From an uncultured archaeon (GTDB lineage: Archaea > Thermoproteota > Nitrososphaeria > Nitrososphaerales > CALBXV01): DNA of 10,829 bases. Made by a program: the position numbers and the translations under genes. Below, piece after piece: positions 6,388-10,829 of this stretch. The stretch is from the NCBI GenBank assembly GCA_937890045.1, contig CALBXV010000389.1:1-10829 (forward strand), read 5' to 3'. The notes beneath the pieces were generated by a model, which had not been told where the DNA came from, searched no databases, and saw only the letters and a list, made by a program, of their open reading frames with translations. Each line of letters begins with the position of its first letter. The stretch's first letter is position 1.

Positions 6388-7395
6388 TTATTTTTTATCT
6401 GGCCACATCATTGACCTAAGTTTTTTACCTATTTTCTCTATTGGATGTTCTGATAACACATTCATATGTTCTTCAAATGATTTTTTACCTTTGGTTTCAT
6501 AACTGTTTAACCATTCTGACGCAAATTCACCGTTTTGCACCTCTTTTAATACTGATTTCATATTCTCTTTCACTTCTTTATTTATTATTCTTCCTCCTCT
6601 AGTTAATCCTCCATATCTAGCTGTTTCACTTACATTATTATACATACCACTTATTCCTCCATCTTGAATTAAATCAACAATTAATTTTAATTCATGTAAA
6701 CATTCAAAGTAGGCAATTTCGGGTTTATATCCACTTTCTACTAGTACTTCAAACGCCGTTCTGACTAACCTGTCAGCTCCACCACATAAATCTACTTGTT
6801 CACCAAATAAATCTGTTTCAGTTTCTTCTTTAAATGTAGTTTTAATAGCTCCTGCTCGAGTGGATCCAATAGCTTTTGCCATACCTAATACTCGATCCCA
6901 AGCTCTTTTTGTATAATCATGTTCAACAGCAACAATTGCAGGAACACCAAAGTCTTCTAGATATACTTCTCTTAGTCGTTTTCCTGGAGCTTTTGGCGCT
7001 ACCATTACAATATCTATCCATTCTGGTGGGTGAATCCAATTGTATGTTATTGCTATACCATGTGAAAATCCTATAGCGTCTCCTTCTTTTAGATGTGGTT
7101 TAATATCGTTTTCATATACTTTTTTTGTTGTCATGTCTGGGACAAGTATATGTATTATATCCGCTTTTTTTGCTGCTTCAGCAACTTCATAGACTTCATG
7201 ACCATCTTTTACTGCTTTATCCCAACTTGCACCATTTTTTCTTAATCCTACTATAACATTTAGTCCAGAGTCTTTCATGTTACTTGCTTGAGCATGACCT
7301 TGTATACCATAACCAATTACGGCTATTACTTCTTTCTTAATTTTTTCTAATGATACATCTTTATCATACCATACATCCAATCTAATCAAAACCAT
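6388..7395 (-). CDS. ilvC: Ketol-acid reductoisomerase (class I)
   Basis: IlvC, 335 residues, converts acetolactate or acetohydroxybutyrate to the dihydroxy acids of valine and isoleucine synthesis, using NADPH and Mg2+. The Rossmann motif is G28-Y-G-I-Q-G33, followed by GLRKNGASW (50-58), which carries the cofactor-specifying loop. SHGIAI (111-116) and VAPKAPG (132-138) are active-site segments. Metal ligands are D195 and E199 in DLFGEQ, and E231 and E235 in ECLHE. The substrate Ser is S256 in VSETARYG. The short length and single knotted C-terminal domain make it class I. The start at 7395 puts VWYDKDV close to the N-terminus, as in the family. It is divergent from ilvB, its pathway predecessor, across 241 bp. 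A clear TATA box is not obvious; TTTTTATTA (7411-7419, - strand) is the best candidate. Confidence 0.97.
   Translation of the reverse strand: MVLIRLDVWYDKDVSLEKIKKEVIAVIGYGIQGHAQASNMKDSGLNVIVGLRKNGASWDKAVKDGHEVYEVAEAAKKADIIHILVPDMTTKKVYENDIKPHLKEGDAIGFSHGIAITYNWIHPPEWIDIVMVAPKAPGKRLREVYLEDFGVPAIVAVEHDYTKRAWDRVLGMAKAIGSTRAGAIKTTFKEETETDLFGEQVDLCGGADRLVRTAFEVLVESGYKPEIAYFECLHELKLIVDLIQDGGISGMYNNVSETARYGGLTRGGRIINKEVKENMKSVLKEVQNGEFASEWLNSYETKGKKSFEEHMNVLSEHPIEKIGKKLRSMMWPDKK
6391..6396 (+). terminator. T-run after the PLP enzyme gene, candidate terminator
   Basis: TTTTTT lies 7 bp past the stop of the PLP enzyme gene, inside the last codons of convergent ilvC. It would serve as an archaeal U-tract for + strand transcripts. 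It is short and fits poly-Lys codons of ilvC equally well. Confidence 0.3.
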
Positions 7396-7461
7396 TGTAT
7401 AGATTGTGATTAATAAAAATTTAGTTTTTTTGTTATTTAATGCTCTATTTTTTAATAAATG

Positions 7462-7468
7462 TTTATAT
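7462..7468 (+). promoter_or_regulatory. TATA-like box upstream of the leader ORF
   Basis: TTTATAT is centred about 33 bp before the ATG at 7498. It would start transcription near 7490 and so include the whole leader ORF and all three inverted repeats in the ilvB mRNA. If used, this promoter makes an attenuation model possible. AT-rich context keeps confidence moderate. Confidence 0.35.
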
Positions 7469-7497
7469 GCGTCAATTTAACTTTAAATTATATTATT

Positions 7498-7578
7498 ATG
7501 AAATGCAATGAAATTAACGTTATTGGTATTGTACAGCTAAGTATACTTTCTATACTTTCATTGCTTATTATTAAATAA
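7498..7578 (+). CDS. Candidate branched-chain leader peptide ORF upstream of ilvB
   Basis: This ORF of 26 codons starts with ATG and ends at TAA. It encodes 7 Ile, 5 Leu and 2 Val, that is 14 of 26 residues; the C-terminal half reads LSILSILSLLII then Lys. It lies 58 bp before ilvB, the first gene of an ilvB-ilvN-leuA operon making exactly these three amino acids. Its composition is like that of the enterobacterial ilv leader peptide. The stop codon falls inside a 21-bp perfect palindrome, and flanking inverted repeats compete with that palindrome. Only two Lys, two Asn and no Phe or Tyr occur, which is not what plain AT-rich noise usually gives. Alternatives are chance, or a one-helix membrane microprotein, since residues 6-25 are hydrophobic. 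Translation is not shown. Confidence 0.4.
   Translation: MKCNEINVIGIVQLSILSILSLLIIK
7505..7564. repeat. Inverted repeat A, 9-bp arms, spanning the leader ORF
   Basis: GCAATGAAA (7505-7513) pairs perfectly with TTTCATTGC (7556-7564) across 42 bp. Its right arm shares two bases (7563-7564) with the next palindrome, so the two RNA helices cannot both form completely. The left arm covers early codons of the leader ORF and the right arm late ones. Confidence 0.5.
7542..7559 (+). repeat. Tandem direct repeat TATACTTTC x2
   Basis: Two adjacent perfect copies of the 9-mer TATACTTTC lie in the second half of the leader ORF. Because 9 is a multiple of three, the repeat preserves the frame and duplicates the Ser-Ile-Leu unit of the peptide. 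It could equally be a doubled protein-binding half site. Confidence 0.6.
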
Positions 7579-7583
7579 TAAGC
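7563..7583. repeat. 21-bp perfect palindrome B containing the leader stop codon
   Basis: Arms GCTTATTATT (7563-7572) and AATAATAAGC (7574-7583) are exact reverse complements around a single A at 7573. As RNA it forms a hairpin of about nine pairs with the leader stop UAA (7576-7578) inside; as DNA it is an excellent binding site for a dimeric regulator. It overlaps inverted repeats A and C at its two ends. Confidence 0.65.
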
Positions 7584-7609
7584 TCATATTAATTTTTAAT
7601 TGAGCTTAT
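7578..7609. repeat. Inverted repeat C, 9-bp arms, overlapping the ilvB TATA box
   Basis: ATAAGCTCA (7578-7586) and TGAGCTTAT (7601-7609) are perfect reverse complements separated by 14 bp. The left arm uses six bases (7578-7583) of palindrome B, making helices B and C mutually exclusive in RNA. The right arm overlaps the TATA-like box at 7606-7612, so as DNA it could be an operator. No U-run follows, so it is not a clear intrinsic terminator. Confidence 0.55.
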
Positions 7610-7612
7610 ATA
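7606..7612 (+). promoter_or_regulatory. TATA box placed for leaderless ilvB transcription
   Basis: TTATATA is centred about 28 bp upstream of the ilvB ATG at 7637. That spacing would start transcription essentially at the start codon, as is common in archaea, and there is no Shine-Dalgarno motif before ilvB. The upstream arm region of repeats B and C would cover the BRE and TATA positions. Confidence 0.45.
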
Positions 7613-7644
7613 TGGAATTAATTTATGTGAAATTATATGGTTAA
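7612..7644 (+). CDS. Possible 10-codon upstream ORF overlapping the ilvB start
   Basis: ATG at 7612 opens a 10-residue frame, MELIYVKLYG, ending at TAA 7642-7644, five bases into ilvB and out of frame with it. On a transcript from the upstream promoter it would be translated just before ilvB and could couple or interfere with its initiation. Four of ten residues are Leu, Ile or Val. It could easily be chance. Confidence 0.15.
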   Translation: MELIYVKLYG

Positions 7645-9319
7645 CTTATCTGGCGCAAAATCTCTGATTAAATGTCTTAAATTAGAGAATGTTGAACATG
7701 TTTTTGGATTACCTGGAGGTGCTAATCTCCCTATTTATGATGCATTAGTAGATTCTAATATACGTCATATTCTAGTTAGACATGAACAAATTGGCGCTCA
7801 TATGGCAGATGGTTATGCTCGTGTTCTAAGAAAACCTGGTGTTTGTATGGCCACTTCTGGACCTGGAGCCACTAATCTTGTTACTGGATTAGCTACTGCA
7901 CATCTAGATTCATCTCCAGTTGTCGCTATTACTGGTCAAGTACCTACTGATTATATAGGTAAAGATGCATTTCAAGAAACTGATGCTATAGGAGTATTAA
8001 TACCTGTTACAAAATATTGTGTTATGCCTACTACTGCCGTTGAAGTTCCATATTGTGTCAAGAAATTATTCCATCTTAGTAATACTGGAAGACCTGGACC
8101 TGTACTCCTGGATATGCCTAAAGATGTTCAACAAGAAACTATTGAATTTGATTACCCTAAAAAAATTCAATTACAAGGTTATGACGCGCTTGTTAATCCA
8201 GATTCTCGATTAGTTAATAAAGCGGCTAACTTGTTACTTTCTGCTAAAAAACCTATGATACTTGCTGGTGGTGGTGTAACAATATGTAATTCGTTTAAAA
8301 CATTACAGAATTTAGCTGAATTTCTAATGGCGCCAGTGGTAACTACATTTAAAGGTAAAGGAGCGTTTCCTGAAAATCATCCATTAGCTTTGGGACCTAT
8401 TGGTATGCATGGTCGTATAGAATCAAATAAAATGATTTTAGAAACAGATGTATTATTAGCTATAGGATGTAGATTTTCAGATCGATCTGTTGGTAAATGG
8501 GACGCTTTTGGTAATAATATGAAAATAATTCATATTGACATAGATAAATCTGAAATTGGTAAAAATAAAAAACCAACTGTTGGTATACATGGAGATTTAA
8601 ATCTAACACTTAACAAACTTCTCCCCATTCTTATGAAAAAATCTATTGTTAAAAATAATCCTTGGATGGCTAGATTAAAAAGTCTTAAAAATCAATACAA
8701 AGATACTAGTAGTTATGATGATGATACAGTAAATCCAAAATCTATATTAAAAGAATTAAGAAAAGTTATTCCAAATAATACTATTATAACTACTGATGTA
8801 GGTCAACATCAAATGTGGTCTTCATTATATTTTGATATTTATAGTCCTGGAACATTCTTTACATCTACTGGTTTAGGTACAATGGGATTTGGATTTCCAG
8901 CTGCTTTAGGTGCTAAAGTAGGTAAACCAAATCTTCCATCAATATGTATTTCTGGTGATGGTAGTTTTAATATGGTGGAACAGGCTCTTGCCACTGCAGT
9001 TTTAGATAATATCCCTGCTATAGTAATTATTTTGAATAATGGTTCACTTGGTATGGTTGCGCAATGGCAACGAGTATTTTATAATAAAAGATATCTTGGA
9101 ATAAACTTACAAAATTCACCTGATTTTGTAAAAATTGCACAAGCTTATGGTGCAGAAGGTATTCGAGTTCAAAGCATTCCTGAATTTAATAAAGCAGTAA
9201 AGAATGGATTAAAGTCTGAAGTAACTACTGTTATTGATGTACCAATTGACCCTGAGGCAGATGTTTTTCCTTTTGTTGCACCTGGAACTAGTCTAGCAGA
9301 TATGATTTTACCATCGTGA
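7637..9319 (+). CDS. ilvB: Acetolactate (acetohydroxyacid) synthase large subunit
   Basis: IlvB, 560 residues, is the thiamin diphosphate (ThDP)- and FAD-dependent catalytic subunit that condenses pyruvate with pyruvate or 2-ketobutyrate, the committed step to Val/Leu and Ile. The N-terminal pyrimidine domain contains VFGLPGGANLPIYDAL and the ThDP-activating glutamate E50 in RHEQIGAHMADGYAR. The central FAD-binding domain contains VTTFKGKGAFPENHPLALGPIGMHG. The C-terminal PP domain has the GDG motif at 440-442 with the paired Asn near 467-468 (GDGSFNM ... NNGSLGMV), and a phosphate- and Mg-binding layout. The ATG at 7637 is the only sensible start; an in-frame TGA lies at 7628. The stop overlaps or nearly touches ilvN, its regulatory subunit. 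The upstream control region suggests regulation by branched-chain amino acids. Confidence 0.97.
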   Translation: MVNLSGAKSLIKCLKLENVEHVFGLPGGANLPIYDALVDSNIRHILVRHEQIGAHMADGYARVLRKPGVCMATSGPGATNLVTGLATAHLDSSPVVAITGQVPTDYIGKDAFQETDAIGVLIPVTKYCVMPTTAVEVPYCVKKLFHLSNTGRPGPVLLDMPKDVQQETIEFDYPKKIQLQGYDALVNPDSRLVNKAANLLLSAKKPMILAGGGVTICNSFKTLQNLAEFLMAPVVTTFKGKGAFPENHPLALGPIGMHGRIESNKMILETDVLLAIGCRFSDRSVGKWDAFGNNMKIIHIDIDKSEIGKNKKPTVGIHGDLNLTLNKLLPILMKKSIVKNNPWMARLKSLKNQYKDTSSYDDDTVNPKSILKELRKVIPNNTIITTDVGQHQMWSSLYFDIYSPGTFFTSTGLGTMGFGFPAALGAKVGKPNLPSICISGDGSFNMVEQALATAVLDNIPAIVIILNNGSLGMVAQWQRVFYNKRYLGINLQNSPDFVKIAQAYGAEGIRVQSIPEFNKAVKNGLKSEVTTVIDVPIDPEADVFPFVAPGTSLADMILPS

Positions 9320-9324
9320 TATTT

Positions 9325-9873
9325 ATGTCGTCTTCATTTAATAAACTACGAAGTAAACCTAATAATTATGTAATCTCTGCGTTAGTTGATAATCTACCTG
9401 GTGTTTTACATAAAATTACTAACAAATTTCGTGGACGTGGATTTAATATAAACACTATCTCAATTGGACCAACACAAAATAGGCATGTAGCTAGAGTTAC
9501 TGTTACTATCTATGGAGATACTTCTTCAGTAGATCAATTAGTACTTCAATTAAAAAAACTAGTTGATGTATTTGAAGTTACAGTTTTAACTGCTAGATCA
9601 TGTGTGGCAAGAGAATTAGCGTTAATTAAAGTTGACACTCCTGATGGAAAAGCTAGATCTGAAATAATTGGATATGCAAACATTTTTAGAAATAGAATAG
9701 TTGATGTTTCAAATGATTATATTACTGTTGAAGTAACAGGAACTTCTGATAAAATTGATTCGTTTATTAAGTTAGTGAAAGCGTTTGGTATTAGTGAAGT
9801 TTCTCGTACAGGTCTCACTGCCTTAAAAAGAGAAGTTGGTAGCACTTATCAAAGTGATGCTGAATATGAATAG
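9325..9873 (+). CDS. ilvN: Acetolactate synthase small (regulatory) subunit
   Basis: This small subunit activates IlvB and makes it sensitive to feedback, usually by valine. An N-terminal ACT domain runs from NNYVISALVDNLPGVLHKI through a Gly/Arg-rich turn (FRGRGFNINTISIGPT) to RVTVTIYGD, followed by the ALS small-subunit C-terminal domain (RELALIKVDTP ... ITVEVTGTSDKIDSFIKL ... RTGLTALKRE). From ATG 9325 it is 182 residues, normal for the family. A GTG at 9316, overlapping the ilvB stop as GTGA, is an alternative start adding three residues; I prefer the ATG but cannot exclude coupling through the GTG. The 3' end overlaps leuA by 8 bp, so ilvB, ilvN and leuA form one operon. Confidence 0.95.
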   Translation: MSSSFNKLRSKPNNYVISALVDNLPGVLHKITNKFRGRGFNINTISIGPTQNRHVARVTVTIYGDTSSVDQLVLQLKKLVDVFEVTVLTARSCVARELALIKVDTPDGKARSEIIGYANIFRNRIVDVSNDYITVEVTGTSDKIDSFIKLVKAFGISEVSRTGLTALKREVGSTYQSDAEYE

Positions 9874-10829
9874 TAAGTTAATTAAAATTTATGATACTAC
9901 TTTAAGAGATGGAGAACAATCTCCTGGTGTAACTCTTACTCCTGAGGAAAAAATAATTATTGCTAAACAACTTGAAAAATTAGGTGTAGATACCATTGAA
10001 GCTGGATTTCCTATTACTTCTAAAGGAGAAAAAGAGGCTATTAGTTTAATAGCTGCTGAAAATCTAAAATGTGAAGTTTCTGGTCTAGCTAGACTTGAAA
10101 AATCAGATATTGATTCAGTTATTGATTGTGGAGTAAAAGTGGCACATTTATTTATTGCTACATCAGATATCCATTTAGAACATAAACTAAAAATTTCAAG
10201 AAACGAAGCGTTAGAGAAAATTGAATGGGCTGTAAATTATGCAAAAACTAAAGGATTAATAGTTGAATTTTCTGCAGAAGATGCTACCAGATCTAATAAT
10301 GATTATCTAGTTGATGCTTTTTCCAAAGCAGTAGATTCTGGTGCTGATCGAATTGATATTCCTGATACAGTTGGTGTAATGACTCCAACTACTATGTATC
10401 AACTTGTAAAAAAAATTGATGAAAATATTAAAGTACCTATTAGTGTACATTGTCATGATGATTTTGGATTAGCAGTTGCTAATAGTATTGCAGGAATTGA
10501 AGCTGGAGCTCAACGAATTCATGTATGTGTTAACGGTTTAGGTGAACGATCTGGTAATGCTTCATTAGAAGAAATTGTTATGGCGTTATATTGTTTATAC
10601 AATCATAAAACTAATATTACTTCTGAACACATTTACGAAACTTCTAAACTTGTTTCTAATTTAACTGGAGTTATGGTCCAACCTAATAAGGCTATTGTTG
10701 GTGATAATGCTTTTGGTCATGAATCTGGTATACATACCCATGGTGTACTTTCTAATCCACTTACTTATGAGCCATTAGAACCAAAACTTGTTGGTAGACA
10801 ACGTTGGATTCAAGCTGGTAAACATGCTG
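9866..10829 (+). CDS. leuA: 2-isopropylmalate synthase-type enzyme (3'-truncated)
   Basis: The first 321 residues of a DRE-TIM metallolyase run off the right edge. It condenses acetyl-CoA with an alpha-keto acid; in this operon most likely 2-ketoisovalerate, opening the leucine branch. The first motif DTTLRDGEQSPGV (10-22) contains R14 and D15. Metal ligands are H195 and H197 in HCHDDFGLAVANS. GLGERSGNASLEE (225-236) and GHESGIHTHGVL (284-295) are as in LeuA. ATG 9866 overlaps the end of ilvN by 8 bp. The C-terminal LeuA regulatory domain, which would separate it from homocitrate synthase and inform on citramalate synthase, is outside the window, so the substrate is inferred from motifs and context. 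Confidence 0.9.
   Translation, partial: MNSKLIKIYDTTLRDGEQSPGVTLTPEEKIIIAKQLEKLGVDTIEAGFPITSKGEKEAISLIAAENLKCEVSGLARLEKSDIDSVIDCGVKVAHLFIATSDIHLEHKLKISRNEALEKIEWAVNYAKTKGLIVEFSAEDATRSNNDYLVDAFSKAVDSGADRIDIPDTVGVMTPTTMYQLVKKIDENIKVPISVHCHDDFGLAVANSIAGIEAGAQRIHVCVNGLGERSGNASLEEIVMALYCLYNHKTNITSEHIYETSKLVSNLTGVMVQPNKAIVGDNAFGHESGIHTHGVLSNPLTYEPLEPKLVGRQRWIQAGKHA

Larger units (their letters stand above)
7396..7636. promoter_or_regulatory. Divergent control region between ilvC and ilvB
   Basis: This 241-bp gap is the longest in the window and carries unusually dense structure on its ilvB side: a TATA-like box (7462-7468), a 26-codon ORF rich in branched-chain residues (7498-7578), a 9-bp tandem repeat, three chained inverted repeats between 7505 and 7609, and a second TATA-like box (7606-7612) spaced for a leaderless ilvB mRNA. 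The ilvC side (7396-7450) is plain AT-rich DNA with only weak promoter candidates. No tRNA or other structured RNA gene was recognised. Confidence 0.7.

Noticed and set aside
6317..6502. 61-codon + strand frame across the end of the PLP gene and ilvC
   Set aside because: It is out of frame with the PLP gene and antisense to ilvC; both of those are strongly supported.
6876..7076. 66-codon + strand frame inside ilvC
   Set aside because: Antisense to the conserved ilvC core; low-complexity Leu/Gln composition.
7396..7636. tRNA or other structural RNA gene in the largest gap
   Set aside because: No cloverleaf, T-loop or CCA-type features; the region is too AT-rich and its repeats fit regulation better.
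8019..8213. 64-codon frame inside ilvB
   Set aside because: Shifted frame within a clear ilvB coding region, with no independent signal.

Overview
This window looks like a piece of an AT-rich archaeal chromosome, most likely an ammonia-oxidising thaumarchaeon (Nitrososphaerota, Nitrosopumilales-like). The reasons are an archaeal-style suf cluster (sufB-sufD-Rieske-sufS-sufU), TATA-like boxes about 25-30 bp upstream of start codons that suggest leaderless mRNAs, TTG starts, almost no Shine-Dalgarno motifs, and strong A/T codon bias throughout. The lineage is an inference from protein flavour and was not searched. No mobile element, CRISPR array, tRNA or rRNA gene was seen.

Layout. (1) Positions 1-4344 hold an iron-sulfur cluster assembly operon on the + strand: the 3' two thirds of sufB, then sufD, a small Rieske ferredoxin (TTG start), sufS (TTG start) and a SufU-type scaffold/zinc protein. 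The genes are tightly spaced or overlapping. (2) Positions 4345-5001 hold an unrecognised protein with an RNase H/RuvC-like motif pattern. Its frame stays open and protein-like for 38 codons upstream of the first ATG, with no normal start codon. (3) Positions 5002-5307 hold a promoter with a 16-bp palindrome just upstream of a TATA box, then a 59-residue ribbon-helix-helix-like regulator. (4) Positions 5308-6384 hold a PLP enzyme of the ACC deaminase/D-cysteine desulfhydrase family, convergent with ilvC (6388-7395, - strand) and separated from it by 3 bp. (5) Positions 7396-7636 are the divergent ilvC/ilvB control region. (6) Positions 7637-10829 hold ilvB-ilvN-leuA, overlapping or nearly so, with leuA running off the right edge.

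The branched-chain genes form a pathway. IlvB/IlvN make acetolactate or acetohydroxybutyrate, IlvC isomerises and reduces it, and LeuA starts the leucine branch from 2-ketoisovalerate.

The most interesting region is the 241-bp gap in front of ilvB. It contains a 26-codon ORF (7498-7578) in which 14 of 26 residues are Ile, Leu or Val. This ORF lies within a chain of three inverted repeats that share bases at their junctions, so the corresponding RNA helices compete with one another. This is the architecture of a bacterial ilv attenuator leader, here in what looks like an archaeon. A competing explanation is also supported: a TATA box at 7606-7612 fits a leaderless ilvB mRNA, and the palindromes could then be DNA operator sites. 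Both models are set out in the findings.
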